From an uncultured bacterium (lineage in GTDB: Bacteria; Patescibacteriota; Minisyncoccia; Phycocordibacterales; UBA9973): a DNA stretch of 15,892 bases. Positions within the stretch are counted from its first letter, which is position 1. Every line of letters starts with the position of its first letter. The notes beneath the pieces were generated by a model, which was given only the letters and a program-made list of their open reading frames with translations, was not told the DNA's origin and did no database searches. Of this stretch, positions 1 through 8,079 are shown piece by piece. Position numbers and translations under genes: made by a program. The stretch spans positions 1 through 15,892 of the forward strand of contig CALAYS010000110.1 of NCBI GenBank assembly GCA_937895515.1, in the 5' to 3' direction.

Positions 1-39
1 AGAATGAAATTTTTCTAACAACATATTATTAATTAACAT
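1..39 (-). CDS. 5' end of an unidentified gene (partial)
   Basis: An ATG immediately preceded by an in-frame TAA opens a frame that stays open to the window edge (13 codons, MLINNMLLEKFHS; a second in-frame ATG lies at codon 6). It lies downstream of rps19 on the same strand, where ciliate and bacterial orders often place rps3 or rpl2. Thirteen residues are too few to identify it, so the product is left open. Confidence 0.35.
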   Translation of the reverse strand, partial: MLINNMLLEKFHS

Positions 40-136
40 TTATTTATTTATTTTTTTGTAACACTTTATTTTAAATAACTCCAGTAGAATTGTACAAATA
101 TTAAAAATTACTGTAAACGTAAATTAAATGATACGA
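40..136. other. AT-rich intergenic stretch
   Basis: About 97 nt between the rps19 stop and the next possible start. It contains runs of the TTTA/TTAT type (around 40-56) and no RNA gene or open frame that I can recognise. It is one of the longer gaps in an otherwise tightly packed strand. Confidence 0.5.
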
Positions 137-412
137 CTATCTTTTTTTACGTTTCGATCTGAAAAAAAAAGGCTTTCGTGTTTTAGCAAACATACCTAAC
201 TTATATCCTATTGAGTACTCTGACGATTTAAACTCTGTCGAAAATCGTTTACCACTATGAATAGAAAACCATGTATTACTAGTAATGTTGTTAATAGTCT
301 TCTCTCGATCGCATAATACTGTGTATCTTTTATTTTCTAACACAATATTATTATAAAAAAAATACATATCATCATAAGTTAAAAAAAATTTTTTGTATGT
401 TGAACGAGCCAC
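137..412 (-). CDS. rps19: mitochondrial ribosomal protein S19
   Basis: 91 aa, the usual S19 length. S19 is a small-subunit head protein that contacts the 3' major domain of SSU rRNA and S13. The C-terminal half carries the family signature: residues about 50-60 read SIHSGKRFSTEF (compare the HNGKKF pattern), followed by IGYKLGMFAKTR (compare VGHKLGEFAPTR) and a basic tail RSKRKKR. The start is GTG, preceded directly by an in-frame TAG, so no upstream start is possible and the next Met is well inside the fold. Only 4 nt separate it from the stop of the rps14-like gene. Identity is firm; the GTG start is inferred from the frame limits. Confidence 0.88.
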   Translation of the reverse strand: MARSTYKKFFLTYDDMYFFYNNIVLENKRYTVLCDREKTINNITSNTWFSIHSGKRFSTEFKSSEYSIGYKLGMFAKTRKPFFFRSKRKKR

Positions 413-416
413 CTAT

Positions 417-722
417 TTAATTTTTTTGAAAACCACCTAAAATTAATCTATCACTAGCCTTTGGTAAAATAAAACGCGAAAGATGTAATCTCCGACTAGG
501 TACACTAAAATTATAATGTAAAAAACATTGAAGTTTATTTTGAGATTTATAAAATCGACGATTCCTTGTGTAGTACTTTCAATTTCACAAAACTGAATAT
601 CGTGTGAAAGGGATAATTTGTAAATTTACACCCCAGCTTTTATTAAAACGCTTTAAATATCATAAAGGTTTTCACATTGTGTAACGAATGGATTTTCTAA
701 ACAAATGTTTATTTCTAAACAT
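417..722 (-). CDS. rps14: probable mitochondrial ribosomal protein S14
   Basis: 101 aa from ATG to TAA, highly basic, with five TGA codons read as Trp. S14 is a small-subunit head protein, normally about 100 aa. The C-terminal third fits the S14 pattern: a Cys followed by a basic loop and LSR (residues about 66-84: CFLHYNFSVPSRRLHLSRF, compare C-x-TGR-x-RSV-x-LSR), then a Gly-containing end LILGGFQKN (compare G-LPG-KKASW). Length, charge and position just upstream of rps19 in a ribosomal-protein block agree. The N-terminal half is divergent, so this is probable rather than certain. Alternative: an unassigned ciliate ribosomal protein. Confidence 0.6.
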
Positions 723-746
723 ATTTAATATAAAACTTATAAGTCA

Positions 747-1991
747 TTAATCAAATCTATAACGTCAGTTTTGCAATGTTAAAACACTACTTAAACCTAA
801 CTCATAGTCCATATCATGGATTCATTGCTCAAGAGGGTAAATAACAGCAAAAATGTTTAGAGACGAGTCTCTAGCTAAAAATGCTCCTAACTTTTTATAA
901 CCAATAGGTAGTCTTTTAAAAATCTTTGGGACTTTTGTGTGTTTTCTCATTCTTTTATTTTTATTTGCTAAAAACGATTTATAAGAGGTGCGTTTAGCTC
1001 TACGTACTATTTTTCTAAAAATATATTTTGATTTTTTTATTTTGCGTTTTTTTTTACGTTTGTAAAAAGGTAATTCAATAATATCACCTCATTTTATGAC
1101 TACATTTTCAAAAAAAAAACACCCATTAATAACAATTAATTGATTTGTAATAAGTAATAGCATTTGTCGTCACGACAAAACAACTCTGTACGACCTTAAT
1201 AATATGTGCGCTAACATTTGTTTACTTTTGGACTCCACAAGTTTTCTCAACTCTCAAGCTAATAATTTATCGTATCGTCATTGATTTAGTTTTCCAACTG
1301 TTCGTAGATTTCAATGTGCATACCTTGCTTTTCTCATTTTTCAAATTAATGGTTTATGCGCATTTAAAAAAATAGTTGTTTTTTTAATAAAAGGAACAGC
1401 AAAAGTTTTTTTTTTTTTAAATTTTTTTGCTCGCTCTAAAAGCTTATGTTTAACACTTTTGTATAAAAAATTTCACACACCTCTTGTTAAATTTTTTTCA
1501 GATAAAAAAATTCTTTGTCGTATACTAAATCTCATTTTATACTCATATGTTCGTTTTAAATTGACAATAGTAAATTTAAAAAAATTTAAACGCCTTAATT
1601 TACTAATATGGGTAAATTGTTTTCTAAATTTTCTTTTTACTGAGTATCTAAAATCAAAATTTCAAGTTTTACGTCACCAACGGCGGTGCATACTACGAAA
1701 CCCATGTAAAACTGTAGAGCCAAAACGTTTGTATTTAGACTTGTATAAAGAATCAAGATAATAGTGCTGAATGCGATAAGTTCTTTTTCTAAAAAGATTT
1801 CAACGTTTTTTTTTTTTCGATATATAACGATATTTTCTAAATTTTATTATTTTAGGAAAATAATAAAAATTAATAAAAAAACTTAAAAAGTAATTATTTT
1901 TTATGAACCAAAAATAGTTACCATATACACAAAAATACAAAAACTTTACTAAAGTAGAACAATTTTTTACTTCTAACAATCAAAATATCAT
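747..1991 (-). CDS. rps4: probable mitochondrial ribosomal protein S4 (long form)
   Basis: 414 aa, very rich in Lys and Arg, with many TGA(Trp) codons that hide it under the standard code. Around residues 260-305 there is an S4-like RNA-binding module: an Arg-rich helix RVVLSWRQMLLLITNQ runs into LIVINGCFFFENVVIKWGDI, matching the S4-domain pattern helix-LVNG-x-V-GDII. After a Lys/Arg-rich linker the end (FLARDSSLNIFAVIYPLEQW) resembles the short C-terminal strand region of organellar S4. Bacterial S4 is about 205 aa; the extra length is mostly a basic N-terminal and central expansion, as in several ciliate mitochondrial ribosomal proteins. The ATG lies 14 nt after the rpl6 stop. The S4 assignment rests mainly on the domain pattern. 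Confidence 0.6.
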
Positions 1992-2005
1992 TTCATTAAA
2001 AAAAG

Positions 2006-2554
2006 TTAATGTAAAATTGAAATGTGTTGAGAAATTTTACCAAAACGTCGAATAATAGGTTGTTTTTTTAGTCGGAGTCCGCGCATTGTATAACAATTAT
2101 AAAAACGCACAAATGGAATAAATCGACGAAAATATAAAAAATCTTTATTTAAATAAGTAAAAACTACATAATTTTGTCGTCTTCGTTTAAAAAAAGCTCA
2201 TCTTTCTAATAGTTTTAATCTTGTTCAGTGAGAATACCCCAGATTAAAAGTAAACTTGTTGACTCTACAAAAATTGCGGATTCGATAACTTTTACCTCTA
2301 AAACCTAAGTGAGCTCATTGAATTAAAAAATATCAAGTAACAATATCTATTATACCGTTACGAAAAGAACGTCATACTCCGCGGTAGCCTGTGGAGTGAT
2401 TATTTAAACTATCAAACTTACTAAATGAAGGTGAACTTAAAATTATTGTAGCGTTATTTGATGTAAACATCCAAAGCTTATTTGTAGTTGTAGTATGTTT
2501 ACATATGGATGAAGCTTGATTAAAAAAATTAAAAATACTATTATTTTGTAACAT
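2006..2554 (-). CDS. rpl6: mitochondrial ribosomal protein L6
   Basis: 182 aa, matching the normal L6 length of about 180. L6 binds the large subunit near the factor-binding site. The L6 C-terminal domain is visible: GFRGKSYRI (compare GKGYR) near residue 88, LGYSHW (the LGYSH motif) near 110, and close to the end RFYNCYTMRGLRLKKQ followed by FGKIS (compare Y-GKGIR-KKQ-KKGK-S). The first 60 residues are poorly conserved. The ATG overlaps the stop of the upstream S8-like gene by one base (TAATG), which supports this start and co-transcription. Several TGA codons occur at Trp positions. Confidence 0.85.
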
Positions 2555-2910
2555 TAAATTTTTTTTAAGGTCTTTAATAATCTATATCGTGTATAGAAAT
2601 TGACGCCACTCGGCCTTGATATATATACAACTAGTGCTATATATTTGTTATTAAATTGATAAATATAGTTACCTAATAATCTCTGGTTATGTGCATATTC
2701 AGTATAACGATCTTTAAATTTAATTGATTTATACACACCAGTTGAGGTATGTTTGAAAGGTTTTCTATATCTCGATGTTCTTGTTCATGTAATTGCTCTA
2801 TATGTTATAAATTTTTTAAAAATACAACGCGTTAACAATTTATGTAAAATGATTAATTTAGGATTAGCTCATTGTTCCTCATTAAAAAAGAGAGAACTTT
2901 CCCAACTCAT
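2554..2910 (-). CDS. probable ribosomal protein S8-like, short at the C terminus
   Basis: 118 aa from ATG; the same frame extends to a GTG at 2955 that directly follows an in-frame stop (133 aa), so the start is uncertain. The protein is basic. Two blocks can be laid on bacterial S8 with nearly equal spacing: LLTRC near residue 26 (compare LLTRI in S8 helix 1) and, 72 residues on, ISRPSGVNFYTRY (compare ISKPGLRVY). The second S8 domain (the ILSTSKG region) is absent: the frame stops about 20 residues after ISRP. Its place directly upstream of rpl6 with a 1-nt overlap matches the bacterial spc order rps8-rpl6. The alignment is by eye, so the identity is tentative. Confidence 0.42.
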
Positions 2911-2982
2911 ACTAGTATTTATCTTTTCTAGTCTTGGTAAACTTATTTGACCCACTTATCATGTTTTTGTTATTTGGTAATG

Positions 2983-3960
2983 TTACCCACCAAACAAACA
3001 AACCGCGTAAACTACAGAAAAACAATACAAATGAAAATACTCACCTAAATAAAAAAGCGCAAAGTAAAAACCACCATATTCTGTTGTATAACCAGCAATT
3101 AACTCTGACTCAGCCTCTGCAAAATCAAATGGGATACGTCCTGTTTCAATAAAAAATGTTGAAATAATAGCAGGAAGTGCTGGTAACATAAATAAAAAAC
3201 CCCATATAAACTCTTTTTGAAAATGTCAAGCAAAAGCAAAACTTAAAGTTTCAGAAACAATTGCTAATAAAATCATTAAAAACATAATTAAAATTTCTAA
3301 AGTAATTCCAACTAAAATAACCCGTGTAGAGGAATAAGATGCATATTTATTTTTTGTAACTAAACCGGCAACAGTTACTAAAATTGAATATGTACTAGAC
3401 ATTAACCCAACAACTAATAGGTTATATTCAATTTCAATTAAACTTAAATTAGGACCTCAAATTAAGTTAGATCAGAATAAATATATTATAGCACATACAA
3501 GAGCAGGAAACAATAAAAAACGAAGCCTATTTACTTTACTTAAAGTGGTGATGTGTTTTACTAATAATTTTAAGGCATCAGCAATAAATTGTAGTCGACC
3601 TTTGTATCCAATATAATTCGGACCAACTCGACGCTGTGTTAACGCTAATACTTTACGTTCTATTAATGTAACAGTAGCAATCACAATCGTAAGAATTAAA
3701 AACAATAAAACAAATTTTAAAAAAGAAAAAATTCAACTAGAACTTCACCCAAGAACAAGATTTAAAAAACTAAAAAAAATACCAACCATTTTAAATAAAT
3801 TACAGATAATGGATCATACGGGAATACGATAAATTAAAAAGATACGAAAAATAAAGAAATTTACTGATCGAATATAATAAATAATAACTATAAAGATATA
3901 TATAACTAAGAGAGGTAAGATTTCAGTTAGTTTTATTTTTTTTTGGAACAAAAATAACAC
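2983..3960 (-). CDS. nad1: NADH dehydrogenase subunit 1, N-terminal part (nad1_a)
   Basis: Membrane subunit of complex I at the quinone-binding end. Conserved blocks are clear: LIERKVLALTQRRVGPNYIG, LQFIADALKLL, and ETGRIPFDFAEAESELIAGY followed by FALFYLGEY. The frame then ends in LFGG-stop, so the last two canonical helices and the RYDQLM region are missing. That matches the split nad1 known in ciliates, whose second part would lie elsewhere. The start is unclear: an ATG at 3789 (268 aa) gives an ordinary N terminus, but the frame is open and hydrophobic up to 3998 with no other ATG. GTG 3960 is the start shown here (325 aa), since a 196-nt gap would be unusual on this strand. It follows the cox1 stop by 25 nt. 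Confidence 0.88.
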
Positions 3961-3985
3961 TAGTTGAGCACAACTATTAGTATAA

Positions 3986-6106
3986 TTAGTAGACTTTATT
4001 TAAAAAAGTTCTTCCTTGACGGCAAGGTACAAAACCGTAAGCTTTTCTATAAGAGTAAAAGTTAATAGTTTTACCAATATAATAATTATGACGTTTATTA
4101 AATCTAGGAACTAAGGTACTTAAGTTTACAGTTGTTTTTTTTTCTATTTTTGAATCTAAAAGCATGAAATAAAATCCTAAAACACCAATCATAGTAACAA
4201 GATGACCAACTGTAGCCATGCTCTGTCAACCCATATAAATTGCGGGAAAGTCATGTAATCTTCGAGGTAAACCAGAAAAACTAACCCAAAATAGAGGAAT
4301 AAAAGTTAGTCACTGACCTGCGGAATACATAATAATATGAATATATCCAAATGTTCGAGAGTATTTTGTTTGAAAAAAATTATAAAAATAAAAATAAAAA
4401 CCAACAAAAATACCCATAACAACTGCACCTGATAACATTAAGTGGAAATGCGCAACAACATATAAAGTATCGTGCATTGAAATGTTTAAACTAACATGAG
4501 AAAGTCACATACCAGTAAAACCAGCTACTAAAAAAAACGCAATGAAAGATATTACTGATAAAAAGATAAGATCATTTTTTAATGAACCATTTATTAGTGT
4601 AAATGTTCAATTAACAACCTTAATAGTTGCAGGCATAGAGATCATAATAGTTATAGTACTATATAGTGCACGACTTCTGTGATCTAAACCTATTAAATAC
4701 ATATGATGACCTCAAACAAGGAAACCCATATAATTCATAATATAAATTGCTCAAATTAAATGATGTTTAGAAGCGACACGTCTGAAGTTTAATGCAGGGA
4801 TAACAGAATTTATAACTCCAAATGCAGGGATAACAAGGACATAAACTTCAGGATGACCGAAAAATCAAAATAAGTGATGAAAAAAAATAGGATCTCCACC
4901 ATAAGCAAAATCAAAAAATGAAGTTTGTCAATGTCTATCCAAAATTAACATTAACATAGCAGATCCTAAAACAGGAGTTATAACAAATAATGCTCGTAGC
5001 ATTAGTAGTATAGAAATAGAAACAAAAGGTAATAAAATACGTCTATTTCGTAATCCAGGGATAGCTAAATTACGACGTGTAGCTAATAAGTTAAAGACAG
5101 AGATTGTTGTACTGATACCAGCGTAATAAACACCCAAAATTAACATATCTTGAACACCTGGACCAGTGTATCTTAATTTAGAAGAGAAAGGTGTTATAAA
5201 TGTTCATCCTGCAACTGTTTGATTAGCAGATGAACATTTAACTAAATGACGATCTCGACTTTTCATTTTTTTTGCATTTGTTACTAAAAAATAAAAAGTA
5301 TCAGGTATGTTATGTATATATTTTCAAAAATATAACTTTCAAGCCATTCTAGCATCTGACGATAAATAACCATAGTAGAAATTAGACGAATATAATTTTG
5401 AATATCAAGAGAGTCCTGTATTTCGCTTTGTTGAAGCTCACGCTGATAAAAATTCAATTTTTTCGTCATGACTAAGTGGGGTTTTTTTTTTTAGAGTATA
5501 TGCTTTAAACTCATCTTTAAGAGATTTTAAGTATTTTTTTCTACTTTCTAAAGAATTCACTGAAGTTACTTGTTGATTATTTAGGGTTGCAAATTTTTTA
5601 TCTAAGTTGTAAATTCAAGATTTAGAGTGATTTGCGGATGAATTAAACTTATAGTAATTGCTCATTTTTTCATAATTCTTTCAACACATAGTTCTTAAAA
5701 AACCAATTTTTGCTACTAGCAAATAACCGCATGGTTGTATTCAAAACCCTAAACTATTAAGTCGTGGGTAAGCGACATCTTTACTTCCAACATGAGAAGG
5801 TAACAAATAATTAGCAAAGCCACCAAAAAAAATAGGAACGACTACAAAAAAAATCATGATTAATGCGTGCGCCGTAATAACTTGCAAGTATCTTAACGAA
5901 TCCCCACCAAAAAAAGGACTACCTGGATATGCCATTTCTAACCTGATACCTGTCGCTAAAACTGCACCTGACATCCCTGTAATAAGTGAAAAGTAAAAAT
6001 AATTTAAACCAAGTCTTCGATGATTAATAGTATACAAATATTTTTTAAGCATTTGACGAATGAATACGACCAATTCATAAAGTCGATGGTAGATCGCAAC
6101 TAGCAT
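3986..6106 (-). CDS. cox1: cytochrome c oxidase subunit 1 with ciliate insertion
   Basis: Catalytic subunit of complex IV, 706 aa against about 510-530 usually. Heme a and heme a3/CuB ligands are present: H80 (ITAHALIMIFF), H418 and Y422 (WFFGHPEVYV), H467/H468 (WGHHMY), and H553/H555 (VVAHFHLMLSG). The extra length is an insertion at about residues 137-298, rich in Lys, Ser and Tyr, between YPRLNSLGFW and GWTFITPFSS. The C terminus also carries a basic tail ending GRTFLNKVY. The frame is continuous through the insertion only with TGA as Trp. The ATG is the first possible start after an in-frame TAA. The 5' end overlaps the COX3-like gene by 7 nt, tying two complex IV subunits together in expression. 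Confidence 0.97.
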
Positions 6107-7524
6107 TTAATTAAAAAATACAAACTCTCTAAAAAAGTATAAATTTCTTGGATAAAAACTTTAACGACTCAATGATTAAAGTCAGTGAAGAATCAAAAGT
6201 ATACTTCATCTGCATGTCTTCTCGTTAATCATTTTAACCAATTAGCGTTAAATAGTAAGTTTAAAATAAATAATAACATATAATTTTGTAGATTAACACC
6301 TAGCAAAGTATAGGTGACATTTTTGGTTTCATAAAATTTAAACATAGCAAACAATCACGAAATAAAAATAAATAAAAAATGTCAATATTTTGCAATTAAT
6401 GCCAACGTAAAATACTGTGATTTTACACGTACTCAAGGAGCATTAAAATCGAGTACTCATGTTTTGGTTTCTTCTATAAATTCTCAATTTAGTTCAAAAA
6501 AACTTGTTAAAACATAGTAAAACTGATAAGATTCCAATAAAAACCCGTAAATAAAGAAAATAGTTACAACTATCAAATGACTAAAAGCTTGTTTAAAATT
6601 AAAAGAACTAATATTTAATAAAACAAATAAACAATAAAATATTAAAAAAAGGAGCAATAATGATGAGATATAAAAGGTTTTTAAGTTAGTTATAAAATTT
6701 TGAGACAAATTAATATCATCAACAAAATATAAAACTTCTTGAGAACTATTTAAATAATAATAAAAAAATAGTAAAAATAAGTATCCTTCGACAATTCAAA
6801 AATAGGTATTTGTTCGCTTTCAGAATCTTTGTATAGCTGATGTAAATTTTCCGAACCTATAGCGTTTTAAAAAAAAATTAAAACCACTCATGAGTCAAAA
6901 AAATAGCATACCTACAACAAATCAAATAGCAATTTGACGAGTAAAATTAATATTATAAAAATCAACTAATATTACTAAAAGAGTTAGTGTTACAACAAGA
7001 GGTAAAATAAGAGACTTAAATCCAAGATAAAAAGAGCTGAATCACTTAAATAAAAAATTATCTTTTTTAAAAAATCGAAACATCATTCTATTTCTTGACG
7101 CAGGTAGGTTATTATAAACATGATAAGATTTATAATATTTAAATTTTAAAAAAAAAATAAAAGTTTCTATACTCTCATAAATTTCCTCGACTCAAAGCAA
7201 TAAACCTATAAATGGGTTTATTCTGATTAAAACAGATTCCACGAAAGTTTCATAAGAAACTCAATACTTCTTGTAATAATATTTTAATTCTGTATCAATT
7301 CGTTCTTTACTTTTAATATATGTTTCTTGAGTAAAAACGTCTTCATTCAAAAATTTTTCGACTGCAACATAATCCACTTCACCTCTTTCATATAAGTTTA
7401 TAAAAACTAAAAATGATAATTGCAAAACAAGATAATAATGCAAATAAATATTTTGCATTGAGCGCCATACAACTAATTTTTTAACTGAATTAATTGTTTT
7501 AGTAAGAACATGTGTTCAGATCAT
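6100..7524 (-). CDS. probable cytochrome c oxidase subunit 3 (Ymf68-like membrane protein)
   Basis: 474-aa polytopic membrane protein with roughly seven strongly hydrophobic segments, mostly after residue 150. The N-terminal 140 residues are charged. The best family clue is AKYWHFLFIFISWLF (YWHF at about 380-383), which resembles the YWHFVDVVWLFLF helix of COX3. In canonical COX3 this helix is last, whereas here about 90 residues follow, including one more hydrophobic stretch. The position fits: it overlaps cox1 by 7 nt, and ciliates lack a recognisable cox3 apart from a divergent ymf gene (from memory Ymf68, assigned to COX3 in the Tetrahymena complex IV structure). Many TGA codons. The coding call is firm; the COX3 assignment is inference. 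Confidence 0.55.
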
Positions 7525-7527
7525 TTA

Positions 7528-7695
7528 TTATTTTTTTCTTCTGTAAGGTAATCTGTTAAAACTTGGTGTTCAAATATGTATTTTAAAAGCTTTCCAATAA
7601 AAAGTTTTTTTAAAAACTTGTCTTGTCTTTAAAAAAAAGATAAATTGTGTAACAAGATAACTTAAAATTATAGTAAAAATAATAGATACTAACAT
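7528..7695 (-). CDS. 55-aa ORF, one membrane helix plus basic tail
   Basis: Fills the interval between tRNA-Trp and the COX3-like gene exactly, with 4 nt on the tRNA side and 3 nt before the next ATG. It starts MLVSIIFTIILSYLVTQFIF, one hydrophobic segment (residues 2-21), followed by a strongly basic part with two Trp (one TGA) and the end RLPYRRKK. Size and layout (short N-terminal helix, basic C terminus) resemble ATP8-type proteins, but no ATP8 sequence motif is visible, so I give no function. The exact fit between neighbours and an internal TGA at a plausible Trp argue that it is a gene. Confidence 0.5.
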
Positions 7696-7699
7696 TCTA

Positions 7700-7770
7700 C
7701 TGGGGAAACAGGAATCGAACCTATGATATCGGTTTTGAAGACCGAGGTTTTACCACTAAACTATTCCCCA
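7700..7770 (-). tRNA. trnW: tRNA-Trp (anticodon UCA)
   Basis: A full cloverleaf can be drawn on the minus strand: acceptor TGGGGAA/TTCCCCA (7 bp, discriminator G), a D arm GTTT...AAAC with a GTGGT-containing loop, anticodon stem TCGGT/ACCGA around loop CTTCAAA (anticodon TCA), a 4-nt variable loop, and T arm ATAGG-TTCGATT-CCTGT. UCA reads both UGA and UGG. This agrees with TGA acting as Trp in every protein gene here. CCA is not encoded. It is the only tRNA found in this window, so the others must lie elsewhere or be imported. Confidence 0.95.
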
Positions 7771-7777
7771 CAAACGC

Positions 7778-8056
7778 TTATAAATAAATGTTATAAACAA
7801 TTATTAAAAACACAGCAAGGTTTTTTTTTTGAAAACTTAATTTTAAGGAAGTCAAAAAAATATTAAATCTATTTAAACCACTAAGGTATGTATGTTTAAC
7901 ATTAAAAACATGGGATGCTCAAATGTGGCATTCTAGTAACAATCAGACGACTAAAGTACCAATTCATATAATTAAAAATGGAAAACTTTGTGAAAGACGA
8001 ACAAATAGATCAAAAAATGTAAAATTCGTGGAAAAATAGTTAAAATTCAACACCAT
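7778..8056 (-). CDS. 92-aa membrane ORF between SSU rRNA and tRNA-Trp
   Basis: An ATG-to-TAA frame of 92 codons with three TGA(Trp), so it is invisible under the standard code. It ends 7 nt before tRNA-Trp and starts about 25 nt after the SSU rRNA 3' end. There is a strong helix at about residues 25-42 (FPFLIIWIGTLVVWLLLE), then ECHIWASH with two His, a basic middle, and a second hydrophobic stretch at the C-terminal end (LAVFLIIVYNIYL). I do not recognise the family. The EC pair recalls NAD3, but the rest of the NAD3 signature is absent. It explains an interval that would otherwise be about 300 nt of empty sequence. Confidence 0.55.
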
Positions 8057-8079
8057 AATAAAAAGCAAAACTTAGTTTT

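Noticed and set aside
1066..1764. Long plus-strand open frame (TGA read as Trp) opposite rps4
   Set aside because: It is the antisense shadow of the Lys/Arg-rich rps4 frame. Its product shows no domain, while the minus strand carries an S4-like module and fits the gene spacing.
2753..3152. Plus-strand open frames around the nad1 3' end
   Set aside because: They overlap the S8-like gene and the conserved nad1 end on the other strand and show no family features.
5284..5469. Separate minus-strand frame inside the cox1 interval
   Set aside because: It is in a different frame from cox1, whose own frame is continuous through this region as the insertion.
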